Below are positions 39,501 through 51,500 of a stretch of 64,000 bases of DNA, piece after piece. The stretch lies in contig JAWZYU010000028.1 in the NCBI GenBank assembly GCA_038380435.1, positions 23,420,201-23,484,200 on the forward strand, read 5' to 3'. The translations under genes were made by a program, and so were the position numbers. Positions within the stretch are counted from its first letter, which is position 1, and every line of letters starts with the position of its first letter. Source of the stretch: Ryuthela nishihirai (Eukaryota; Arthropoda; Arachnida; Araneae; Heptathelidae). The notes beneath the pieces were generated by a model. It was not told the origin of the DNA and did no database searches. It was given only the letters and a program-made list of their open reading frames with translations.

Positions 39501-42500
39501 TTAAGTTTAGAAACAGCCAAAATAACTTCAGACTGTATTATAGTGCCAACATTAAAGCCAGTAATACATCTATCATCATTACAAACAATGGGAGTAGAAC
39601 TAACCACATTGTTTAAACATCATTGAAATATGCTCAGCCCACCTAGCCATGACAGAATTTTCACCTTCTATAACCTAATCTTGGTTTATCCTTCAATCCC
39701 AGTATGGATGAAGGTAATCAAGCTATACAAAGAAAACACTGGACTGTAATAACGAAAATAATGCAACTTTTGCTTTTTTTTTTAAATCTTATGCATTTGG
39801 CTAAACATTTTAACATCCGAATTAAATTGTTCAAGTTTTATATTACACAACAATGCTAAAAACCACATACACCTCACCACAGAATTAGCAATAGATTTCA
39901 AAAACGAACTTCAGCATAGTAGTCCCACATTTTTAAACCACCATATCAGCAATCACACAAGAATTCTGAATGTTAGCTGTAATAAGATTTGTTAATGTGT
40001 TAAACCTGAAGATACTTTAAAAAGTTAACTATAAAAAGAACAAACCTTCTGTGTAGTTGAAAGAAGCATGTCATCTGCTGTTTTACCAATGTTGCTAAAA
40101 AGATCAGCTAGCATTTCCTTCTTGTTTTTTCCTCTCACACAAAGCTATATATAAAAAAGAAATATATGTTTCACAAAACAATAAAATAAAATTTGCTATT
40201 AATGTGATGCAACCTGAAAAGTCTTGCCATTATTCAATAAATTGAAGGTTTTATCCTTCAATAAGTTTACAGTCAGTAAAAGTCAACAGATTGTGCCAAT
40301 GTCAAATTTCTTGAATAATCAAAATTCTTTTAACTATAAAGGTTTATTTGTGTATTAACACCATTATGCTTATAATATCTTAGCAAATAAAGTGCTGTGA
40401 TTATATTATATGCATAGTTTTGTAATATCTTAGGTATATATATGTATAGAATTGGCAACAGCATATAATTTACGATTTTATTACACATAATTTGGACAAA
40501 AATACTAATATACAAGCATTATTTGTGTCGTATTATTTGTGGAGTAAGCCAATTTCAGTTGATACAAGCTATATATATTTGTTTGCATTAATGTTGTAAC
40601 TCAGCACAAAGTACAAAAAAGTCTTATTTTCTACATTAATAAATAAGTTGATTAATTCATCCAATGTCAGGATTGCCCTTAAGATGTGCAGATGGAGTTA
40701 ATTTGTTTCAAAATTTCACAAAAAGATTCAGAAAAGTCTATATAAAGATAAAAGCATAACCAAAAACATTTTGTTCTGACTTTATCCCCCCCCCACTCCC
40801 ATCTAGCTTAATACTTTTGGTTCCATTTACAATTTCTTTTAAATAACAAAGTTTGATTTCATTTCATAAAATACCTTAGGTGATAGCAATTCATTTGCCT
40901 TATGATTAGATATTTAACAGCTGTAGTATCCAAACTTAAAAAGCAAAGTAAAACAGTGTTTTTAAATATTCCAGAGACATTGGCACTGAGAGGTGTTAAA
41001 TTTCCACTGGTCAGCATCACTAGCATAAGAAATAAAACTTCGTTTTTTAAAATAGAAATTTCTGTTCAAAACTTTTTTTACATATACAGGCAATTACCAA
41101 ACTAATGGATACACCGAGGGTGATTGGAGTACATGCAATGCACCATATACATATCACAGGGATAATGTCACCAGTGATGTGAGATATATAAAGGGGAGAA
41201 GTATGATGCCAGCTATCACAAAGCAGTGCCACAAGCACAAGTGAAACAGCTGTTGTGGTGTAATTATCGACAATGTCAGATCTCATTGACCTCCAAAAAG
41301 GCAGGAGATTCAGTAATCAGAACGGCGGAAATAGTAGGTGTAACACTAGGAACTGTATCAAAGATTATGACTGCCTATAAAAAATTGCAAATTGTGGACA
41401 CCATATGAAGTTCCCAGATAGAGATAGGCGAGCATTAGAATGGATTGTACAACGAAAGCACAAGATCACTGCACCACAAATAGCAGCAAAGTTGAACACC
41501 AGTCAGAATGATCCAGTTTCCATCATAATAGTTTGTCAGGAACTTCATCGTGCCGGTATTTATGGCCATGCTGCAATCCACAAACCTCTGATTACCAACA
41601 TCAATGCAACAAAATGTGTAAGGTGGTGCAAAGTACATAAAAACTGGGATGCTAAAAACTGGCAACATGTCATCTGGTCTAATGAATCGTGGTACACATT
41701 GTTTCCCACCACTGGTAAAGTGTATGTCTGGTGAAAACCTGCAGAAGAATACCACCCAGATTGTTTGGTTCCAACTGTGAAGAATGGAGGTGAATCCCTG
41801 ATGCTGTGAGGGTGCCATATCATGGCATTCCTTAAGGCCATTAGTTATTCTGCAGGGTCATGTCACATCCGCAATGTACAAAACCATTAATGGAAACCAC
41901 TTGCATCCAATGCTGTCCTCTATTTCAAGCGGATAATGCATCCGTGCATTGTGCAAAATGTGTCAAGTTGTGGTTTGCACAGCGTGAGGATGAGGTATAG
42001 CAGCTACCCTGGCCACCTCAATATTATTGAACATTTGTGGAGTATCTGGAGTGCAAGATCAGATCACACTTTCCACTTTCAGCATCACTGGCACAGTTGG
42101 GCCATATTTTACAGGAAGAATGGTCCCACATTCCATTACTGTATGTGCATGACTTGTATAAATCTAGTCTATGTCGAATTACATCTGTTCTGAATGCCCA
42201 AGGTGAGCCTACAGCTTATTAATAAAATGTTCTTCACAAACAGTATCTGTCTCCATTATTTTGATAAACTCCTGTATCTCATAACAGAAAATAATTCTAG
42301 CCTAAAAATAATGCTTACTTTTTTCCCCATTTGGTGCACATTTTATTAAGATATAAATAATTTATTCTAGAGCTGTTTGCCATTTCATAGATGTGATATA
42401 CAGTAATGTTGATCCGTTTCTTTTCATTCCTCCATTGTCAAAGTAACCCTATAATTTATGCTCATAAGTTTGATTTGAACTATTGTCAACATGTTTTTTC

Positions 42501-45500
42501 TTGAAGTTTTGAAATTCTCCTGAAATTTAATCAAAAACTTTATTTGTTTTAAATCAAAGAATTTTGGAAGTAATTACCAAATATATACAACTGTTTTGCT
42601 TTACATTCTACTCTCTTTTTTGCTTTAATCTATTTCAGTATTTCTAGAATTATCTTTCTCATTCATCCCAGTATTCAGTTAGTACCTTCCCAAAAGTGAA
42701 ATTAAAATCGCTATTCTTTTACTTCCTGGAAAGTACTACACATTTAGAACAAAGAACCACAACTGCAATGTTGCTCAGTAGGCAGTGTGGTTTAACTGGT
42801 TACACGTGTGCTTGTGGTTTCCCAACTCCAGCTTTCCAGTTGTAAACACTGGAGGGAGACTGTTTTCTGAGTTCGCTTTATTAAACTTTCATTTTTATTT
42901 GTTATGATAGAATTTGACCTTTTTTATCTGATGAGGTAATCTTGTTGTTGCAGATATTTTTTAACACCGATTTAAGTTATTTGTTATGCTGTTAGGTTCC
43001 TCTCCTCACCCCATTGATAAAATTTTATTTTGAAGAAATTAAGAGTTTATATTGAGCTATTTGATAATGTCCATATTTGGGAGTCAAAGAACTCCCACAA
43101 TATAAGAGAGATTTCATGTGATAGCTCTGAAGTTACTGTTTGGTGTTGTTTCCTGCACAATTGAGTAATTGGACCATTTTTTGTGAAGCCACCAATCAGT
43201 GAGCAATTATTGTGATATGCTAAAATTGTTTCTCATACAACAGCTGGCATATCATGTGGATAGTTCATACTTGAAATATTATTTTGGTGTGGTGATTTAG
43301 ATGTTGCAGATTTCTGAAGAAGAAAAACATGTCAATGGCATCAGGCAGGATAATTGCCTGATGCCATTGACACATATTATGTTAAACCATTATTATATTT
43401 TAAAACAATTTAAAATTCTCTGTCATTGAGCAATTTGAAGGATAAACTCTAAAATTTTATTGCTCAATGACAGAGAATTTTAAATTATTTTAAATTAATT
43501 TTTGAGCAAGAAGGTCTTTTTAATTGCATTATTATATTTACATCAATGATATCTCCTTCGCTTCTGAATTCAATTTAGCCACTGTTACAGATTTCCAGCT
43601 TCTGTTTTACATAATTTAAACTAATGAAAATTATTACCACTTTTTCATCATCTTAATTCTGATTTCAAGTGCTCTATCTTATGACATGATTTTATCGGTA
43701 ACTACTATAGAGGATAAGCACAAGTCTCCTGATACTGGTCTGAGAGGATTCTTTTGATTAAACTAAGTTAAAGATTTTTGAATATCAATTAGATCTTGAA
43801 CACACTGACTACATATATATGTCACTGCAGACAATGATTTCCTAATGAAATTATGAATTGCATTGCTGGCTGATAAAAATGTACGAGAATATGAAATTGA
43901 TTTTTCCAGAGTTTTTTCAATTATGCCTCTTTTATGGATTAAGTCACTGATTGATTAGAAAGATCTAACAAAAGTTTTCTCAATGCAAAAAAAAAGGTAA
44001 AAATTTTAGACCAAAACCAATCACTTCATTTCATTGTAAAATATCCATTTGCAGAAAAAATTTTAAATTTGTCAGCTGGTAACTTGGATTCCAAACCAAG
44101 CATTAAGTACACACATATAAGCAGGCTTATGCATAAAACTGCTCAGCAGCATAGCTATCATGCTACGAATATGTGAAAGTTAATCACATTTACATTCAGC
44201 AAAATAAATTGCAGTACAAGAGAGAGAAAAGCATTAGAAAAGTAGAAAACCATAGGTTCAAGCCATAGCAAAAATTTGTTGCTTAAAGTATATCCACAAT
44301 GCCATAAAATCATGCTTTACCTTCATAATTTTTAGCAAAATTATTTGCTTTGTTAAAAATTATTGATATTGAAAACAATGATTAGCTACAAATAATTAAA
44401 TTTTTTAAAGAATTTAAGGGATATATTTTTTTAATCTGAATAATATAGAACTATGAAATATATATTTTACTTTGTACTTATTTTTTTCATTTTTTTTCAT
44501 TTTATTATTTTATCTTATTAATGAGGTATAAGCAAAAAAATTACTAAAAGGACAGAGATCAATGAGTTTGGGGGAAGGGGAAACAGGTAAAACAAAAGTC
44601 AGATTCTAGTGGACCCTTTTACATTTTGAATAACCTAACTCAACTTTATACTAGATTCAGCTTTTTTTCCCAATTTTGTCATTTGTTTTAATATTTCTGG
44701 CCTATATTACCACTTCATAAAGTCCATACCAAAAAAATGCAAGTTATAACAAATAAACTCTAAAGTTGGGTTGTTTTACCTCTGAGCAGCACTTTTTTGC
44801 ACACCATGGGCTAAATGGCCAGGTCACATGGACCCCGAAGGCTCAGAGAAGGTTGGGGGAGGGGACCCACTGGAACAGCTGTTGGGAGACATATGATAGC
44901 CTCCCGTCAAGGCCATCCAGCATGTTCTTTAATGTGCCCAGGGTATGGCTCTCCCGCACACGGGGCCACGGCTTAACGTCCCATCTGATGGACGGCGGCC
45001 TTTCCAAGCCTATCGGTGTCCCCTACTGACAGTGGACAGGGCGGGGAATTTTGCGGAGATAATAAACTCTAAAGATTTTATCCTAGCATTGAATCATTTA
45101 TCACCTTATTTAACAGTGTAGAAAAAAATTTTTTTTATCTATAACAGATTTACACATTTAATGTTAATATATATTTAGATTGTTGACAGTCAACAGTTTT
45201 CAGAAAATTGTAATTATGAAAGTATTAAAAAAAATTACATCTTACGTAGACAATTTTGTCATGGACATATGATAAAAGCCTGGCAATGTGAGGGTTGGAA
45301 AAGCATCAGAGATTTTGTTCACGAATACTTCAAGTGATTACATATTTCATAATGCTTTCACTCTAGTTTATAATCTAGAGAACTTTTTGAGGTGAGTTTT
45401 AACACCCAATAGTTTCTTAATATAACAAAGAAAGTATATATGGTTTATATGAGCAAGTTCATAAGTTACATTAAGAATAAAACTTACATCTTGGTCATAT

Positions 45501-48500
45501 TCAAGGAACACTTTCAAATTGTGGTCAGTTCTAAATATAGGATGAATTGCTAAACGTTGAAGAAATACTTCATGCATGGCAACTGTCTTTTTGAAAGTCG
45601 CAAGATACTCCCTGTGAAAAAAATACATTATGTTGTAAAGAAGCTAAAATAACATTGCTTTGAAACCTATTAAGTTAAAAAAGTACATGGAATTTGTATA
45701 TCTTGTAAAATATATTTTATACTGTGTATTCAAAATGAAATCATTCAAATTTAGGCCAACATTAAATCAAGTTCCAAAACATAATTCATAACTCATAACA
45801 CAGGTACAATTTTAGTAACTCCTATTAAAGTGTAATCATTTTAATACTGTTAACTATGAACATTCTCTTCCAAACTTATAAATTCAGGAAAAATATGCTA
45901 TTACACAAATTAAAGTGATGACTCCATATTACATCAACAAAGCTATAAGCTATCTAAATCTTATTTTTTTAAATATTTGTTCAATATTTAAGATCAATGA
46001 TATTGGAATGCTTAATAGCAGCATTATCAATCATGAGAATTTATCTCTAAAACTAATTTACCTTCCAAGCAGATGAAATGTGTTTTCCCCACAACAAAAA
46101 TCTGTTTCAATAGTGAGTGGTTAGTGAAATAACTCTGCCAGGTCTCATTGCTTGCAACTTCCATGGTAATTACAAGACAGAGACACCGTGATAAAAGAAT
46201 ATCTGGAAGACTAATTCCGCCAGGGATATGACACAAATGCAGACATTTTCTGTAGTTCATTTTTAATCTAAACTGAAAACAAAAAGTTTAATAGTTTCTG
46301 ATAAAAATATGGAATGCTCATTTTCAAAGAGGATAAAAGTTTACCATTTTCTAATTTTAGACTCTCTACCAGTAGAAATTCAAACTAATGGCAGATTTGG
46401 CAAATGCAATAATATTTTATTACTATCTATCCAAGTAAAATATTTTTCCATTTATCTTTTAAATGGTAGGTTTTCAGACTTCCCACTCCTTTGATAATCA
46501 GAAGATAAATCACTATTATCAATGTAACACCCTCGAATATAACATCACTCTACAAAAAAATTTCAAGCATGAATAGAATCATTTACAATATCAAATTATA
46601 AACATTTTCCAACTTTACCACCCTCTAATAATGGAAATTAAAACTATTGAAAATTTGGAAAATACAAAACATTATTAGTACCTAACCATAACCCAGAATT
46701 TTTCATTTATCTCTTGAAAGAAAAATTGGATCTATAGGCAAATGACAAGTGAAAACAATAGCTTATTTTTTAAAGATGACCTGGAAACAGATCCACATTT
46801 GAACAGAAATTATAGATGAACACTACTATATGCAGAAATTCATTATTAATGGTATCCTTTGCAAAGTACTCTGAGAAAAACAAAGGAAAAAAAGCTGGTA
46901 GCTTAATACCCAAATTAAATCTCATCTACACCATTTTTAGTTCATGTGCTATTTCAAAAGAATTTATAACCATGTAATATAATGCTTTCAGAACAAGTAT
47001 GAAATAATGTAATGTTTCCTTTTCCCACTAATGCCTAATCCTCAAGCAGTCATGGGCCATATAGGTGCAACCAGACTGTGGAATTTAGTTCATATGCAGC
47101 TATCATGAGCTACAGCTGTTGCACTTAGCCATTGAAGGCCAATTCTAACAAGGTCCTATTTGACATTGTCCACTAATCACATTCTAGGCTTCTTTCTTTT
47201 CCTGAAGCCTATAGGTACACTGTTCATAACTCTATTCACTAATCCGTAGTTCTGCAGGTGGCCAACATGGACAAACCAATGCAATCACCCCTACATAGGA
47301 TACCATTCAAATGTGGTTGATTACTCCTTTGCCTAATCTCATCATTAATTATGTAGTGAAACTACCTAGTGCCCAAGATACGGAGCAAGCATCTAGAATC
47401 AAAGGCATCAAGTTTCCTATTACCTTCCTTACAAAGGGTGCAAGTTCCACTACCATTATAAACTTTAGAAAAGATTAAACTATTACATATCCTAATTTTA
47501 GCCTTCAAGAAGAAGTTCAGAAATTTATGCCTATTTTCCCATGAACTCCACAGATCCTTAAAGTTTCTAGCAGCAGTTTTTCCTGTTTTTCAAATATTTT
47601 CCTGTTTATCTCATGTTGTACATTATCAATATCTATAATAATACTCGAAAGATAATTAAAATGAGAAACCTGCTCCATAGCATAGACAAGGCATGGGCAA
47701 ATTTTTTAGCTGAAGGGGTACATAAAAAACTGAAATGAAAGGGCGGCTGCCAGGGAAAACTGAAATGGAAAGACTGGGTCAGCCAAAGAAATATATAATC
47801 AATAATGTATGTAAAAAATACTGTTTTTCTCTTTTACAAATTTGTCATTAGTAGCTCATTGGCAGCACAAAGAGGTAACAGGCCATAGTTTGCCCAGGCC
47901 TGGAATAGACATTTAAAAATATAGGCACACCATACACTTTACCAATTTCCATCACTTTAGTTTTCTCTCTGTCAATCCTCGATCCTACTCTATTAACAGT
48001 CTCATCAATAACTTAAATGAAAGAGCATCTCATCAACTCATTTGCCAAAATTGCCAACTCTTCAGCGTAATCTAAGTCAGATATTTTCATATCTCTAAAC
48101 CAGAACCATCCAACCATAACTCATTGCAAAAGACTTGTGGCTCATAAAACAAATAACCAATATACTGAATCAAGTTCATTTCTTCCAATTTTTTGACCAA
48201 ACAATCTTAGGTGCAAAACTAAACAATTTTTCCAATTCACAGTCTCATTAAAAATGTATATTTTTGTTTTAAATCAAGATATTTCCTTCATTCCTTAAAA
48301 ATATAGTTTTTTACAATTTATAGTACTAATTATAAATGTATGTTTTTAAGAAGATAATTTTTCCTGTGGCTCTTTAAGAATAGTTTTTTGCTAGTGGTTC
48401 TTCACTAAGTTTGGGTTGGATGAACTTGTTCTAAGCCAAAGACATCAGACTTTCCCTTTCAAAAATTCATTATAATATAAATAACCAAACTGAAAAGAAA

Positions 48501-51500
48501 AGGTGACAGAATGTAACTTTGTCTAACTCCAGTAATAAATCAATCACTACAAACCTTACCCACTCTCACACACAACTAAGTGTTATTATACAGAGTCAAT
48601 ATGTTAATTAACTTATCAGGAATACCAATCTCACATTCAACCACAAATTATGACAGTAAACAAAATCAAACACCTTTTCAAAATCTACAAAGCAAATAAC
48701 TATAGGTTTTTGAAACTCTAAACATTTCTCCAGAATCTGTCTAAGCAAAAAGATTTGTGATGGTCCACCCATTCACTTTTACTTTTCCTTAACCAGTTTT
48801 ACTTTATTTATGTTATATTTATCATTTTGAGGATTATTTCATTTGGACTGATCACAATTCTTGTTTCCAAGCAGAAGTTGCGCATGCACAACTCCAACCT
48901 TTTGATTGTCAGCCACTAATGCATGTGTGTAGGACACGACCCCTCTTGCATCATAACTAGTGCGATCATCAGATTATACAAATGTTTTCCAGCCTGCAAC
49001 AGACGCGTGCCAGATTTGTACACCTCGTGTTATATAGCTAAGTGACGTTAGGTCACAGAGTCAGAAATAGAGATGTAAGAGTCAGAATTGATAGTAGTGG
49101 AGAATGCGCTGTTAGTGGAAGTTGAGATGTAGAATTGGAATTGTTAATAGATTGTTAGGAGTAGCTGAAAAATGTTGAATCAATATGTGTTGTATAGATA
49201 GAAGTTGTTAGTAGAGATTTAGGTAGATGTAAGTTGTTAGTACTTCAACTTTTGTATTCATTCAGTTGATGGCGAGTCTTTGGATTTTTTGGAAATAAAC
49301 TTTTAATGTTTTAGAAACTTTTGAATTTTTGCTATTTTTCTCTTGAGCAATGAAAATTGATTTTTTTTTATCAGATTCAAACCTTAATTAAACTAGATAA
49401 TCCTTTTTTGAATTTTTACTCAATAAGTAATGCTAGACAAATACCTAACAAACCCTATTTCAACTTTATTTGGCAAGTTAATATTGCCTGGCGCCCAACA
49501 AAGCTATCCGAAATTTTGAATAAATTTGGATCAGACAAAAGGTCCAACTTGAAAAGTTAATAATCTTTCAAGTGTTCCATTTGGTCTATGCAGCATCTAC
49601 CACCTCTGAACCCCCACTGTTCATCTTGTCCATCAACCAAATGTTTTATTCTGTTAAGAACAATTAATGGACAGGCTTCACTATGAACAGAGAGCAGACT
49701 GATGCCCTATAATTATCATATGAAATGCAATCCCTTTTCTTGAAAATAGAAATTATAATACCTCTAGTAAAATCCTTAGGAACAACCCCTTTATCATAGA
49801 AAATATCATCACTACTGTCAGCCATCTGACAAAAGAATCACTGCCAACTCTAAGCATTCTTGCAGTGATTTCATCTACACCTGGAGACTTCGGCAGTTTT
49901 AATTTAGAGATAACCAAAATAACTTTAGATTGTGAAATAGGATTATTATTAAAGCCAGTAACAGAGTTGCCATTGCAAACAATGAGAACAGAACTAACCA
50001 CATTATTCAGGACATCTCTGAATTCTCAGCCCATCTTGCCCTGACAGAAACGTCACCTTCAATAACCTTTCCATTCTTTTCCCTTATTTCATGTATGCCA
50101 TTTTGTTTTCTCCTACACAAAATATTTACTATCTGACAACTCTCACACCAGTAACAGACAAATAGCTTAAGCACTATTATAGCATTCTTCTCTTATTGAA
50201 ACAGTATTTCAGCTAATATGGTGATCTTAATGCAATAATACACTAGGTTGATTTTTGTTACAACATTTGATGATGGAAACAATATATGTAAAGTTCGCAT
50301 AACTTTATGATTGTTCGATACATTGTTAGTCTAACATCTAGTAGTTTTCAAAGCAGCCCAGATTCTCCTGCAAGAAACTAACATCATACTAAACATGAAA
50401 GGAGGTTAACTTTGTATATATCATCAATACCATCATCAAGATATTGTTACAAGAAAAAAACTTCAGTAATTCTAAAAAATATTATCATTGTCTTCTAGCA
50501 ACTAAGCTGAAGCACAATCAAATTGGACTATGCTGAATTATATGTGTTACAAAATTATTATTAGGAATTTGAAATAGATCAGATTTATCAAGAGTTAGAA
50601 CATTCAGAACTATTTGCTTTTCACTTCATAGTAAATATCATTTGTGAAGTTGTATTGGCTCTAGGAACATTTGTTTGTGGCTTCTAGGTCAAAAGTTTGG
50701 CTCCCTCTGGAATATGTCTTTAGAAATAGCTGGTATAGTAGTTAATACACCTGAATTCTTAGTTATTGGGTATTTTTTTCTGTGAATGTTTGTGTTATAC
50801 GGGAAACCATTGCTAACCCAAAGTTTCTACATTACATCAGTCTTTTGTCTGTGGTACTGCTGGTTCATATTAAAAAATAAAGAGATGTAAATAAATTAAA
50901 GAATCTGATTAGTTGTTTGGGTTGTTTTACCTCTGAGCGGCACTTTTTTGCACACCATGGGCTAAATGGCCAGGTCACATGGACCCCGAAAGCTCAGAGA
51001 AGGTTGGGGGAGGAGACCCACTGGAACAGCTGTTGGGAGACAGATGGTAGCCTCCCGTCAAGGCCATCCAGCGTATTCTTTAACATGCACAGGGTATGGC
51101 TCTCCCACACACGGGACCACGGCTTAACATCCCATCCGACGGACGGCGGCCTTTCCAAGCCCATCGGTGTCCCCTACTGACCGTGGGCAGGGCGGGGAAT
51201 TTTGCGGAGATAAATCTCAACGCTGACCCAGCTGGGACTCGAACCTGGGAACTACAGATTACGAGCCTGGCGCGCTACCGACTGAGCCATCCCCGCCCCC
51301 ATCTGATTAGTTATTTTAAAGACAGGTACACAGCAATTTGAACATTAGTGTCTATTAAACATTTCTGAATTACATTGAGAAGCCAAAAGTCATGGAAATA
51401 GCAGTTAAAGTAGAACTAACACATTGTATTCATGTGTTGGACGTCAACTGCAAAATGGCGCTGCAGCAGCCTACAAACCCAACATTCATTTCGGAGTAGT

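Larger units (their letters stand above)
47037..50120 (-). mobile_element. LINE fragment, 3' half, carrying three later insertions
   Basis: The same LINE family, strongly diverged. The tail near 47037 reads TCATGGGCCATATAGGTGC on the plus strand. The RT catalytic region near 48065 reads [12 protein letters not shown] on the minus strand (YADD changed). The more conserved [20 protein letters not shown] lies at 49860-49920. Interrupted at 47689-47903, 48102-48429 and about 48758-49578. Dead. Confidence 0.85.

Noticed and set aside
42780..42850. Possible tRNA-like head (TGGTTTAACTGGTTACACG)
   Set aside because: No B-box follows and it does not fold; probably chance.
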